A stretch of 32,022 nt of DNA from positions 1 through 32,022 of the forward strand of contig JALZUF010000202.1 of assembly GCA_023301785.1 (NCBI GenBank), read 5' to 3'. Under the pieces are notes generated by a model, which had not been told where the DNA came from, did not search any database, and saw nothing but the letters and a program-made list of their open reading frames with translations. Of this stretch, positions 1-9,940 are shown piece after piece. A program made the position numbers and the translations under genes. The first letter of the stretch is position 1. Each line of letters opens with the position of its first letter. The stretch comes from Alphaproteobacteria bacterium. Lineage in GTDB: Bacteria; Pseudomonadota; Alphaproteobacteria; Micavibrionales; Micavibrionaceae.

Positions 1-1109
1 ACGGTTTCAAGTAATTCATCAACGCCTTCACCTGTTTGAGCCGAGATGGCTAAGATATTGTCATGAAATTTTGCGTCACGCTCGATCTCATCTTTTCGTT
101 CAGGCTTGCAAACATCAATCTTATTAATAACCTCAAAGATACGCTCATCGGTTTCGTATTCGATACCCAAATCTTTCATAATCGCGATAACATCTTTTTT
201 ATGTAAGTCGTAATCGGTTTGGGTTGCATCACGGACGTGCAAGATTACATCTGCATATTGTGTTTGATCCAATGTTGCGCGGAAAGATTCAATCAGGTGT
301 GTTGGCAAATCACTAATGAAGCCCACAGTGTCGGATAGAATTGTAACACGCCCAGAAGGAAGTTCGATACGGCGCAAGGTAGGATCAAGCGTAGCAAAGA
401 GTAGATCTTTGGCAAAAACCTTCGCGCCCGTGACGCGGTTGAACAATGTCGATTTACCCGCATTGGTATAGCCAACAAGCGCGATAACAGGGAATGGAAC
501 ACGCTCACGCGCCTTGCGCCCAAGCTCACGCGTTTTACGGACTTTTTCAAGTTCACGTTTAAGGTTTGAGATGCGTTCTGCAATCATACGGCGGTCAAGC
601 TCGATCTGACTTTCCCCTGGTCCACCAATAAAGCTCTGTCCGCCGCGTTGTCTTTCCAAGTGCGACCATGCTTTGACTAAGCGCGATTTTTGATAGTTAA
701 GCTGAGCCAGCTCAACCTGAATACGACCCTCTTTGGTTTGCGCGCGCGCGCCAAAGATTTCTAAGATCAGACCTGTACGGTCAATAATCTTGGCGTTGAA
801 TTGCTTTTCAAGGTTACGTTGCTGAACGGGTGACAATGTATAATTAATCATCACGATATTAGGTTCATGTTCCTTTATCGCTTTATGGATGTTCTCTCGT
901 GTACCTTTACCAAACAGATGCCCTGGATTAATGCGGCTAATGTTTACTTGCATCGCATCAGCGATATCCAAGTTAATGGCTTTTGCCAAGCCACAGGCTT
1001 CGCCCATGGCTTGTTCAGCATCCCCACGCTCTAATGTTGGGGTCTTGGTAAAAATAGGATGAACGATCAGCGCCGTTTCAGCCTGCTCTGTATGAATTAT
1101 TTCTGACAA
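1..1109 (-). CDS. hflX: GTPase HflX (C-terminus truncated by window edge; probable TTG start)
   Basis: Manual minus-strand translation gives ...ETALIVHPIFTKT...GPGESQIELDRR...GYTNAGKSTLFN...(HflX glycine-rich motif and G1 loop). Not in the ORF track because it is open at the edge and lacks a suitable ATG. Confidence 0.93.
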   Translation of the reverse strand, partial: MSEIIHTEQAETALIVHPIFTKTPTLERGDAEQAMGEACGLAKAINLDIADAMQVNISRINPGHLFGKGTRENIHKAIKEHEPNIVMINYTLSPVQQRNLEKQFNAKIIDRTGLILEIFGARAQTKEGRIQVELAQLNYQKSRLVKAWSHLERQRGGQSFIGGPGESQIELDRRMIAERISNLKRELEKVRKTRELGRKARERVPFPVIALVGYTNAGKSTLFNRVTGAKVFAKDLLFATLDPTLRRIELPSGRVTILSDTVGFISDLPTHLIESFRATLDQTQYADVILHVRDATQTDYDLHKKDVIAIMKDLGIEYETDERIFEVINKIDVCKPERKDEIERDAKFHDNILAISAQTGEGVDELLET

Positions 1110-1112
1110 GAC

Positions 1113-1358
1113 TTATTCGTCTTCACCATGTTCTTGCAAGTCCAAAGGCCCGCCCGGCATGATTGTTGAAATCGCGTGTTTATAAACCAGTTGAACATGG
1201 CTTTCACGGCGAAGCAGCATAGAAAAATTATCGAACCACGTAATAACACCTTGCAGCTTAACGCCGTTCACAAGGAAGACAGTCACAGTCATTTTTTCTT
1301 TACGGATTTTATTGAGGAAAACGTCTTGAACGTTTTGAGTTTTTGTTTTTTCGGGCAT
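1113..1358 (-). CDS. hfq: RNA chaperone Hfq
   Basis: [61 protein letters not shown]: canonical Sm1/Sm2 motifs. Confidence 0.97.
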   Translation of the reverse strand: MPEKTKTQNVQDVFLNKIRKEKMTVTVFLVNGVKLQGVITWFDNFSMLLRRESHVQLVYKHAISTIMPGGPLDLQEHGEDE

Positions 1359-1434
1359 CTATAATGATCCTCTTATTATGTTTTATCTCTATTAAGGTCT
1401 TAATTAGCGCGTAATCTAAGGTATATCAAGGGTT

Positions 1435-2124
1435 TTATGCGGCTTTGGCTGTATTTAGAAGGTCTATAAGCTCGCTTAAATTATGACAGGCGTAATCTGG
1501 CGCGTATTTTTCGATCAAATCAGGTCTGGGTTTATCGGATTGAACAAGAACAACATCACACTTGGCGTTTTGAGCACAAAGCAAATCTGTTTCGGTGTCG
1601 CCAACATAAAGAATATCCTGAGGTGTTAAATCACCTTGTTTTTGACCAAGGGCCATGTAAAGCGGATCAGCGGCAGGTTTATCTTTTTCTGCCTGTCCCG
1701 CACCAACAATAGTTTCAAATTGGTCACGCCAGCCGACATGGTCAACTTCGATGTTCAACGTTTTATGACGCTTATTGCTAACGATACTCATAGGGATATT
1801 GTGCGATGTAATATTTTCAAATAAATCAATCACACCATCCATAGGTTTTAAATATTTCAAATGATGCTCTTCAACATAGCCATAGAGAATATCTTGCGCC
1901 TCATCAGATTTATCTCCGTATACAAGTGGATAATATTCGCGCGCAGACATACTGGCTTGACCAAGAAAATCTTCCATCGTCCAAAGGTCGTGATCGTAAT
2001 GTTTGCGAACATGGTTATGAGCGTCCAAAATAAGACCGCATGTGTCAACCAATGTGCCATCCCAATCAAAGATGATGGCTTTATATTTTGATATAATCAT
2101 TTTATCTATAGTCCCGCTTCCCAT
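1435..2124 (-). CDS. HAD-family hydrolase, phosphoglycolate phosphatase-like
   Basis: IIFDWDGTLVDT, SIVSNK, YVGDTETDLLCAQNA (HAD motifs I, II, III/IV). Alternative ATG at 2100. Confidence 0.85.
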   Translation of the reverse strand: MGSGTIDKMIISKYKAIIFDWDGTLVDTCGLILDAHNHVRKHYDHDLWTMEDFLGQASMSAREYYPLVYGDKSDEAQDILYGYVEEHHLKYLKPMDGVIDLFENITSHNIPMSIVSNKRHKTLNIEVDHVGWRDQFETIVGAGQAEKDKPAADPLYMALGQKQGDLTPQDILYVGDTETDLLCAQNAKCDVVLVQSDKPRPDLIEKYAPDYACHNLSELIDLLNTAKAA

Positions 2125-2981
2125 GAAATTTGCTCTCCGCGCAAGCCATCGGCATAGGCGCGATATTCTTTATATAAAAGTTCAGTAATTTTCCCACGTT
2201 TACCATTAAAAATGTCATGTCCATCAATATTGTTAATAGGAACAATTAAAGACGTTGCACTTGAGTTAAAGGCCTCATCAGCTTCATAAGCTTCTTGAGG
2301 TTTAAATTTACGCTCTTCAAATTTAATATCACTATCACGACAAAGCTTTTCGATTGCCGTACGTGTTATACCTTTTAAAATATTATGCGAGACTGGGCGG
2401 GTAATAATGGTGCCATCTTTAATGATATAGGCGTTGCTGGCAGAGGCTTCGTTCACGTAGCCTTCTGGGTCTAGCATCCATGCGTCGCCATAACCTTCAT
2501 CAAGCGCATTCTGTTTAGCCATTGACTGCGGGAGCAATAACACGGTTTTAATATCACGGCGTTTCCAGCGTTGATCTTCAGTTGTCTTAACGCTTATGGG
2601 CGAAATTTGACCACTGAAATCATAATCATAGGCGATGATAAAAAGTGTTTGCGGTGTGTCCGCATCAGGAAAAGCAAAGTCTCGTTTCGCGGCGCCGCGT
2701 GATACCTGTAGGTAGATGGCCGCATTTTTTTGACGGTTACGTCGAACAACTTCACGCATTAAAAAGCGTAAACTTTCCCGCGTAACGGGCATATCCATTT
2801 GAAGCTCTTTTAAGGAACGTTCTAGACGATCCAAGTGTCCAGTTTCATCCGCCATATGACCATGAATACAGGCGATGACTTCGTAGACGCCATCACCCAT
2901 CAAGAACCCACGATCTTCTGGGCTGACTGAGGCGTGAGCAGGAGAAATATATTGTCCATTTAAATAACAAATACGTGACAT
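2106..2981 (-). CDS. Class IV aminotransferase, D-amino-acid transaminase-like
   Basis: LNGQYISPAHASVSPEDRGFLMGDGVYEV, YGDAWMLDPEGYVNEASASNAYIIKDG: fold-type IV PLP enzyme motifs; syntenic with trkA. Confidence 0.88.
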   Translation of the reverse strand: MSRICYLNGQYISPAHASVSPEDRGFLMGDGVYEVIACIHGHMADETGHLDRLERSLKELQMDMPVTRESLRFLMREVVRRNRQKNAAIYLQVSRGAAKRDFAFPDADTPQTLFIIAYDYDFSGQISPISVKTTEDQRWKRRDIKTVLLLPQSMAKQNALDEGYGDAWMLDPEGYVNEASASNAYIIKDGTIITRPVSHNILKGITRTAIEKLCRDSDIKFEERKFKPQEAYEADEAFNSSATSLIVPINNIDGHDIFNGKRGKITELLYKEYRAYADGLRGEQISWEAGL

Positions 2982-4357
2982 TAGAATATATCCACTTGTG
3001 CTGAGAACATTTTTTCGACGCTGTGCGCTTCGCCTTGTTTTGTTAAGATAACAACGTGGTCCCCCGCTTTGATAGAGGTTTCTGCCGTTGGCATAATTGT
3101 CTCATTATTACGTATGATGGCACAAACATACACGTCCTTCGGGAAGTCTATGTTTTTCATCGGCGTGTTAAGAATACTGGTGGATTCAGAGGCTTCGATT
3201 TCTAATACTTCGGCGTAATTACCAAGAAGATTATGAACGGCTTTAACGCGCCCTCTTCTAACGTGGCGCATAACGCTTGATACGGTTATGGCTTTGGGGG
3301 AAACCACAGCGCCTAAACCAAGTGTACCTGTGACGGCATTATAGCTCTCTCGGTTCACTAATGGGATGACACGGTCGCAGCCATATTGTTTGGCCAATAA
3401 GCTGGCGAGGATGTTTGTTTCATCATCTTCTGTAACGGCAATCAATGTATCTGTTTGTGCTATATTGGCTTCTTCCAAGATTTTCTTATCAAGGCCAGAG
3501 GCATTCAATATCAAAACGTCTTCTAATATCTCGCTTAGTTCAATAGCGCGATTTGAGCAACTTTCAATTATCTTCACATTGACGTTGCTTTGAGTTTTTT
3601 GAATTTGGCGAATAAGGCTGAGGCCGATATTACCGCCACCGACGATAATGATGTCTTGTGCTTTTTGTTCTTCGTGACCAAAGCTTGCGAGAATACGCTT
3701 CAGTTGCTTTTTCTCTGCGATGAAAAAGACTTCATCGTTAATCAGCATTTGATCATCAGCCTTGGGTATGAAGCCAACACCCTTACGTACGATTGTGACA
3801 ATACGGGCATTCATGTCTGGGAATAGTGACGAGAGTTGTTTAAGGCGCGTATTCACAAGCGGGCAATCTTCTTCGCATAGCACGCCACATAGAAAGAGCT
3901 TTTCATCAGCCAATGGCGACACACTGGTCGTTCCTGGAATGGATAGGCGCATATCAAAGGCTTTTGCGACTTCAACTTCGGGCGAAATAATCACATCAAT
4001 CGGCATATGGGCACGGCTAAATAGATTTGCCCACGCAGGATCCCTGAAGACTTGGTCGCGAATACGCGCAATTTTCTTTGGGACGTTGAACAGAGAGTGA
4101 GCAACCTGACAAGCAACCATGTTGACTTCATCATGTTCCGTCACAGCGATAATCATGTCGGCCTCGTTCGCGCCAGCTGCGTTTAAGACTTCTGGGCTTG
4201 AGGCAGAGCCAACGATACCATTGGCATCTAAATCCATGTTGATGCGCGCAATCATTTCAGGCGATTGATCGATGATGGTGACGTCGTTGCTTTCGCGTGA
4301 CAAATACGCCCCGATGCTAAAGCCGACCTCTCCTGCTCCACAAATAATAACCCGCAT
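2981..4357 (-). CDS. trkA: Trk system potassium uptake protein TrkA (two RCK domains)
   Basis: MRVIICGAGEVGFSIGAYLSRESNDVTIID and second IIIVGGGNIGLSLIRQI Rossmann repeat. Confidence 0.94.
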   Translation of the reverse strand: MRVIICGAGEVGFSIGAYLSRESNDVTIIDQSPEMIARINMDLDANGIVGSASSPEVLNAAGANEADMIIAVTEHDEVNMVACQVAHSLFNVPKKIARIRDQVFRDPAWANLFSRAHMPIDVIISPEVEVAKAFDMRLSIPGTTSVSPLADEKLFLCGVLCEEDCPLVNTRLKQLSSLFPDMNARIVTIVRKGVGFIPKADDQMLINDEVFFIAEKKQLKRILASFGHEEQKAQDIIIVGGGNIGLSLIRQIQKTQSNVNVKIIESCSNRAIELSEILEDVLILNASGLDKKILEEANIAQTDTLIAVTEDDETNILASLLAKQYGCDRVIPLVNRESYNAVTGTLGLGAVVSPKAITVSSVMRHVRRGRVKAVHNLLGNYAEVLEIEASESTSILNTPMKNIDFPKDVYVCAIIRNNETIMPTAETSIKAGDHVVILTKQGEAHSVEKMFSAQVDIF

Positions 4358-4372
4358 ATCTAACTTTCGAAT

Positions 4373-5803
4373 TTAAGCTGTTTTAATATGGGCGACATTG
4401 CCCTGTTTGATATCTTGGTTACCATTTTGGGTGTCATTGATAGAAATATCAAGAGACTTTAATTTTCGATGCAGGGCAGAGCGCTCCATGCCGATAAATT
4501 CGGCTGTTTGAGAGACATTTCCTTTAAAGCGGGTAATTTGACGCGTTAGGTAATCTTTCTCAAAACTCTCGCGGGCCTCGCGTAAGGTCTGCGCTGTGTA
4601 ATCAATTTGCACCGAGTCGGAAGCTTCAATAGTCTTTCCCGAAAGCTCAGGAGGAAGATCTTCTTTGGTCAGTTTTGCTTTTTGATCTGGTTGTGGTGTC
4701 ATAATGGTGATCCATTCCATCATGTTCTTAAGCTGGCGGACATTACCCGGCCAAGCGTAATTTTGAAGATGAAATAGAGAATCATTAGAAAATACACGCT
4801 TAGGTTGCCCCATCTGAGCAGCAAACTGTGTAAGGAAATGTTCTATCAATGGTTTGATATCTTCGTTGCGGTCTCTTAATGATGGAATTTGTAAATTAAC
4901 AACGTTAAGGCGATAAAAAAGATCTTCTCGGAAGTCGCCTTTTTCAATCAGTGTGCTTAAATCTTTATTCGTAGACGCAAGAAAACGTACATCTACGGAA
5001 ATTGTTTCATCTGAACCAACAGGCTGAATTTTGTTTTCTTGTAAAACGCGAAGAATTTTAGCTTGGGTTTCCAAGGGCATATCTGCAATTTCATCTAAAA
5101 AAACAGTTCCTTCATTCGCTAGCTCCAGTAAGCCCTTTTTACTTTCGCCATCTTGTAACGTGCCAAACAATTCTTCTTCCAAGCGCTCAGGGTGTAGCGC
5201 AGCGCAATTTATAACCATGAAAGGGGCGTTGTTACGATTGGATAGTTTGTGAATAGTCTTTGCGACAATTTCCTTACCTGTGCCGCCCTCACCTGTGATG
5301 ATAACGCGGCTGTTAGTGGGAGCGATTTTCTCAATCTGACTTTTGATTTGTTGGATGGCAGTAGATTTACCAATAAGCTCATGATCGTTTTTGGTGTTTT
5401 CAGCTTTTAATGATTGGTTTTCTTTCTTCAGGTTCGCCGTTTCTAAGGCGCGGTTCATCATTAATAATAAACGATCGGATTTAAAGGGCTTTTCAATGAA
5501 GTCATAAGCGCCATGTTTAATGGCGGTGACGGCAGTTTCAATCGTACCGTGACCACTAATCATTAGGATAGGCAGCAACGTTTGTTCTTTTTTGATTTCT
5601 TCTAAAACTTCTAAGCCGTCTAGTTTGCTGTCTTGAAGCCAAATGTCCAAGATAACTAAGTCTGGAGTTTTGGTTTCTAAGGCTTCTAAGGCTTGTGTTG
5701 AGTTCGCAGCTTCACGCACTTTATAACCCTCATCCTCAAGGATACCGCGTATCAAACTTCTGATATCGTCTTCGTCATCAACAATAAGTATATCTTGAGC
5801 CAT
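4373..5803 (-). CDS. ntrX: NtrX-type response regulator with AAA+ and Fis-type HTH domains
   Basis: Receiver domain DILIVDDEDDIR...DLVILDIWL; Walker A GEGGTGKEIVAK; GNVRQLKNMMEW; C-terminal HTH QTAEFIGMERSALHRKLKSL; adjacent to ntrY and trkA. Confidence 0.93.
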   Translation of the reverse strand: MAQDILIVDDEDDIRSLIRGILEDEGYKVREAANSTQALEALETKTPDLVILDIWLQDSKLDGLEVLEEIKKEQTLLPILMISGHGTIETAVTAIKHGAYDFIEKPFKSDRLLLMMNRALETANLKKENQSLKAENTKNDHELIGKSTAIQQIKSQIEKIAPTNSRVIITGEGGTGKEIVAKTIHKLSNRNNAPFMVINCAALHPERLEEELFGTLQDGESKKGLLELANEGTVFLDEIADMPLETQAKILRVLQENKIQPVGSDETISVDVRFLASTNKDLSTLIEKGDFREDLFYRLNVVNLQIPSLRDRNEDIKPLIEHFLTQFAAQMGQPKRVFSNDSLFHLQNYAWPGNVRQLKNMMEWITIMTPQPDQKAKLTKEDLPPELSGKTIEASDSVQIDYTAQTLREARESFEKDYLTRQITRFKGNVSQTAEFIGMERSALHRKLKSLDISINDTQNGNQDIKQGNVAHIKTA

Positions 5804-5808
5804 GTTAG

Positions 5809-8160
5809 TTACGCGCGTTTCTTGATTGTTTGGTTAGAATGTTGTTCACCCATAGGGATCACTAAAGAAACGGTTGCGCCGCCCATATCGTTCCATTCGG
5901 GAATGTCTTTAATTTTGTTACTCGTACCTATTATCAATTCGCCACTGTGATCGCTCATGATTTTCTTTACGATGGAAAGGCCTAAGCCTGTTCCTTTGGC
6001 GCGGTGGGTAATATAAGGCTCGCTCAATTTGTTAGGGTCTTCATCCTTCGGTAAGCCTGGGCCATTATCGGCTACGGCTATGATTAGTTGATCCTCTACA
6101 TCATCGTGATGAAAGATAATATTAAGAGCACCCTTTTTGTCAGAGGATGCGATAGAATCTAACGCGTTTTGAATAAGGTTTGTGAGCGCTTGACGAATTT
6201 GCTGAATGTCACATTTGATATTTAACGCTGAATTTGAAGCGGCATTGCCAGTAATTTCAAATTCAATATCGCCGTTGGCCGCTTTTTGGAAGATCACGAT
6301 ATCTTTTAATTCAGATAGAATATTATGCTCGCGCATGATGGCTTCAGGCATACGGGCAAAATCAGAAAATTCATTTACCATGCGACCAATATCTTCTACG
6401 TGACGGATGATTGTGTCGGTACAAATTTCAAAAATTTCACGATCTTCTTTGATTTGACCAATATATTTACGGCGCAAACGTTCTGCGGATAACTGTATCG
6501 GTGTTAGAGGGTTTTTGATCTCATGAGCAATACGGCGTGCTACATCTGCCCAAGCCGCTTTACGTTGTGCAGATTGTAGTTCAGTGATGTCATCAAAAGT
6601 GAGCACTGCGCCCTGCTCCGCCTCACCAATAAGCTCAATAGCAATACGTACAATCAATGTTAATTTATGACCATCTTCGGTAACAAATGGCACCTCGGAT
6701 TGAATGATTTTGTTGGGCTTGTCATGTGCTTGCTCTAAAAGCTCTCGAAGTTCAGGCACGATGGCAGTAATATCTTGATGAATAAGCTCTTGAGAGTTTT
6801 GTCCAAACAACTCCCCTGCCATGCTGTTGGCTAAAGTAATATTACCTTTATAATTTACACCAACAACCCCCGCAGAAACACCAGTTAGAACGGTTTCAGT
6901 GAGGCGGCGACGTTGATCGAGCTGCCTGTTGGTTGTAATCAACTCGTCACGTTGCTGTTGCATCTGCTCGGTCATGCGGTTGAAGGATTGCGCCAGATAA
7001 TCAAATTCTTCAATTTGTTTTTGCCTTGGTACGCGAGCGGTCAAATCCCCTGCCCGAACGCGATCAGAGGCGGATATCATTGTACTTATAGGCGCAACCA
7101 GTTGCCTGGCCAGCACAATACCAATCCACATGGCGGCAAGAAGGAGCAAAAGCGCCACTACGACAAAAATCATCGTAACAGTGATTTGAAGGCCAGAATA
7201 CTGCCCCTCAAGCTGGGCATATTTTTCGGTTGCATCACGGGTGGATGCCAAGTGAGACAGAACAGCGGCATCAACGCGCCTTCCCACAAATAGATAATTA
7301 TCGTTCCCACTGTTAAGCTTAACAATGGCGCGGACACGATCATCGGTATCACTTGTAAGGACGACAACTTCACCGTCTTCTGCACGCTGTAAAATGTAAT
7401 CTGAGACATTTTCAAATGTTAGTGTGAAGGTAAGACCTGAGCGCGCTAAAATCCTACCAGATTGATCAAAGATCATCGCTTCCGAAAGATTTCTAAATAG
7501 GCTTTGTGTATCAAGCGCTTTTTCATAGGCGGCCTGGGAATCCATCATCATAATGGATTGGCGATCAATGTCGTTCGCCATGGCTAGGATATCGGCCTTT
7601 ATGACTTGCTGGTGCTCTTCTAAATACGCTTCGGCAACGGCTTGAGACTCAACAATCGCTGTACGGACGTTCTCGCTGAACCAAGTCTGCACCCCAAAGT
7701 GAAAGAAGAAGGCAGAGAATATCGCCATAATAATTGCGGGCAAGGCCGCCATAATACTAAAGATGGCGACCAAACGTACATGGAGATGTGAGCCAGCAAC
7801 ATTACGCTTACGACCGCTCCATATTGTGGTGATGCGTCTTGCGATTAATATCACGAGCGTTAATAAAATGATGAGGTCTATATTAAGCAACCAAATCACG
7901 GCATTGGGATTATCACCAAATGGTGGGCTTTCCTGTAAAGCGGCATAAGTGGCAAAACCGCTTACGACTGCGGCGGCGATTAAGAGGAAGGATAGTTTGG
8001 TTGCCCAGCTTCGTGTTGTAAAGCCACGGCGAAAACCATTTAAGCGGCTTTTGGGTCCCCATAAAGCATCCGCAAAGCCCTGCCAAAAAGCATAGCTGTT
8101 TGTAGGCTTGGCCTTGATTTGTTGTTGGTTTGCCGTTTTATCCATGCGCTCTTTAAACAT
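5809..8160 (-). CDS. ntrY: NtrY-type sensor histidine kinase (TM, HAMP, PAS, HisKA, HATPase)
   Basis: ARRIAHEIKNPLTPIQLSAERLRRKY H-box, NLIQNALDSI N-box, GLGLSIVKKI G-box; several N-terminal TM segments. Confidence 0.94.
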   Translation of the reverse strand: MFKERMDKTANQQQIKAKPTNSYAFWQGFADALWGPKSRLNGFRRGFTTRSWATKLSFLLIAAAVVSGFATYAALQESPPFGDNPNAVIWLLNIDLIILLTLVILIARRITTIWSGRKRNVAGSHLHVRLVAIFSIMAALPAIIMAIFSAFFFHFGVQTWFSENVRTAIVESQAVAEAYLEEHQQVIKADILAMANDIDRQSIMMMDSQAAYEKALDTQSLFRNLSEAMIFDQSGRILARSGLTFTLTFENVSDYILQRAEDGEVVVLTSDTDDRVRAIVKLNSGNDNYLFVGRRVDAAVLSHLASTRDATEKYAQLEGQYSGLQITVTMIFVVVALLLLLAAMWIGIVLARQLVAPISTMISASDRVRAGDLTARVPRQKQIEEFDYLAQSFNRMTEQMQQQRDELITTNRQLDQRRRLTETVLTGVSAGVVGVNYKGNITLANSMAGELFGQNSQELIHQDITAIVPELRELLEQAHDKPNKIIQSEVPFVTEDGHKLTLIVRIAIELIGEAEQGAVLTFDDITELQSAQRKAAWADVARRIAHEIKNPLTPIQLSAERLRRKYIGQIKEDREIFEICTDTIIRHVEDIGRMVNEFSDFARMPEAIMREHNILSELKDIVIFQKAANGDIEFEITGNAASNSALNIKCDIQQIRQALTNLIQNALDSIASSDKKGALNIIFHHDDVEDQLIIAVADNGPGLPKDEDPNKLSEPYITHRAKGTGLGLSIVKKIMSDHSGELIIGTSNKIKDIPEWNDMGGATVSLVIPMGEQHSNQTIKKRA

Positions 8161-8192
8161 CCTTTAAGGGAAGTCTATAATCATATGATCGA

Positions 8193-8221
8193 TTGACTTA
8201 GGTATCTGTTAGGACTATCAA
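8193..8221 (+). promoter_or_regulatory. Candidate sigma70-type promoter for ispDF
   Basis: TTGACT (8193-8198), 17 nt spacer, TATCAA (8216-8221), 31 nt before the ATG at 8253. Confidence 0.5.
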
Positions 8222-8252
8222 CAATTTAGTGTAAAAAAGCAAGTTAATAAAT

Positions 8253-9437
8253 ATGTCAAAACAGGCAGAAAATAAAGCGTTACCACCCTTTCACCTCATT
8301 ATTCCTGCGGCTGGATCAGCGAGCCGTATGGGCATGGATATTCCCAAGCCTTACTTGAAGGTCAATGGAACGTCTGTAATACGTCATGCAATCAATAAAT
8401 TCATGAATTACAAGACGTTGCAGAGCGTTTCTATAGCAATCAATGAAACGCATTTGGATCTGTACCATGATGCTATAATAGGACTTGATATGCCTCAGTG
8501 TGTTATCGGTTCTATATCAAGAAAAAATAGTGTTTACAATGCTTTAAAAGATTTATCTAATCTAAAAAATGAGGATATAGTATTGATCCACGATGCGGCG
8601 CGTCCTATGGTTCAAGAGCGAGATATTGAAGCTTTGTTACGGGTCATGGATAAAGTGAGTGCGGCTACGCTTGCAACACCTGTTTCGGATACATTGCTTA
8701 AAGATAATCAGCCTGTATCGCGTGAAGATACGTGGGCAATTCAAACGCCGCAAGCTTTTAAGTATGGTGACCTGATGGCGGCACATGAGAAATTTAAAGA
8801 TGTTAATACCTTCACAGATGACGCGGGGCTTATTCGTGCAATGGGTGGAAAAGTGGAGCTTGTTCCCTCGTCACGTCAGAATATAAAAATTACAACACAG
8901 GATGATCTTATGATGGTGGAGCAAATGATCGCGTCACAAACAGAAACCAGAACAAGTATCGGCTTTGATGTTCATGCGTTTGAAACCGAAAAAACAGATC
9001 GCAAATTGATACTCGGCGGCATTGAGATCGAACATGAATTTGCGTTAACGGGGCATTCTGATGCAGATGTTGTTTTACATACAATCACAGATGCTGTGTT
9101 GGGTAGTATAAATGCGGGTGATATCGGTACACACTTCCCGCCTTCAGATGATCAATGGAAAGATATGAACAGTGCCCATTTTCTCGAAGAAGCGATTAGA
9201 ATGGTGCGCCAGCAAGGTGGCGATGTACGTTTTATTGATGTTGTGGTCATGGCCGAAGCGCCAAAGATTGGCCCGCATCGTCAGGCTATGCAAGATCGGA
9301 TCGCTCAAATTATGGATATACCCGCCTCTCGTATCAGTATTAAAGCCACCACAACAGAAAAACTCGGTTTTACGGGGAGAAAAGAAGGTATTGCGGCGCA
9401 AGCTATTGCCACGGTTAGATTGCCGATAGATAATTAG
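8253..9437 (+). CDS. ispDF: Bifunctional IspD/IspF (MEP isoprenoid pathway)
   Basis: N-terminal IspD: IIPAAGSASRMGMDIPKPYL, LIHDAARPMV; C-terminal IspF: TSIGFDVHAF...LGGIEIEHEFALTGHSDADVVLHTITDAVLG. Confidence 0.96.
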   Translation: MSKQAENKALPPFHLIIPAAGSASRMGMDIPKPYLKVNGTSVIRHAINKFMNYKTLQSVSIAINETHLDLYHDAIIGLDMPQCVIGSISRKNSVYNALKDLSNLKNEDIVLIHDAARPMVQERDIEALLRVMDKVSAATLATPVSDTLLKDNQPVSREDTWAIQTPQAFKYGDLMAAHEKFKDVNTFTDDAGLIRAMGGKVELVPSSRQNIKITTQDDLMMVEQMIASQTETRTSIGFDVHAFETEKTDRKLILGGIEIEHEFALTGHSDADVVLHTITDAVLGSINAGDIGTHFPPSDDQWKDMNSAHFLEEAIRMVRQQGGDVRFIDVVVMAEAPKIGPHRQAMQDRIAQIMDIPASRISIKATTTEKLGFTGRKEGIAAQAIATVRLPIDN

Positions 9438-9439
9438 AT

Positions 9440-9940
9440 ATGATCAAAATTCGTAATCATGACACGCTTCGCCGTTTAGATTTCAAACATCCCGCCACTT
9501 GGGTGGCAACATGGGGCGGTTGTGGCCTCATGCAACCTGGACCAGGGACTTGGGGAACGATTGGTGGACTGCCTTTCGGCATTATCTTACTTATGTTTGG
9601 CGGTATTCCTGCGCTTGTGATTGCGGCGGCTATTTGCTTTGTTATTGGCCTTTGGGCCTCTAAGCACTTTGAGAAAATGGTGCGTGAAAAAGACTCTGGC
9701 ATGATTGTTATTGATGAAGTTGTCGGCGTTTGGATCGCGATGATCCCTGCTCTGCTCACGCCTGTCTCTATTTTACTGGCATTTGTGCTGTTTCGTTTGT
9801 TTGATATATTCAAGCCCTTCCCAATTAGTTGGCTGGATAAACGCTTAACAGGCCCGTTTGGTGTGATGATCGATGATGTTCTTGCGGGTATTTTTGCCGC
9901 GCTTGTGATGATAGGATTACGATATGTCGGCCTCCAATAG
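9440..9940 (+). CDS. pgpA: Phosphatidylglycerophosphatase A
   Basis: WVATWGGCGLMQPGPGTWGTIGGLPFG, DSGMIVIDEVVGVWIA, FRLFDIFKPFPISWLD: PgpA signature. Confidence 0.95.
   Translation: MIKIRNHDTLRRLDFKHPATWVATWGGCGLMQPGPGTWGTIGGLPFGIILLMFGGIPALVIAAAICFVIGLWASKHFEKMVREKDSGMIVIDEVVGVWIAMIPALLTPVSILLAFVLFRLFDIFKPFPISWLDKRLTGPFGVMIDDVLAGIFAALVMIGLRYVGLQ

Noticed and set aside
293-583. Minus-strand 96 aa ORF
   Set aside because: Out-of-frame with hflX, whose G-domain motifs run through this region.
2981-4357. Lone trkA without trkH as an anomaly
   Set aside because: trkA next to ntrX without trkH is a familiar alphaproteobacterial arrangement.
7170-7415. Minus-strand 81 aa and + strand 126 aa ORFs within ntrY
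   Set aside because: Both are shadows of the ntrY coding sequence.
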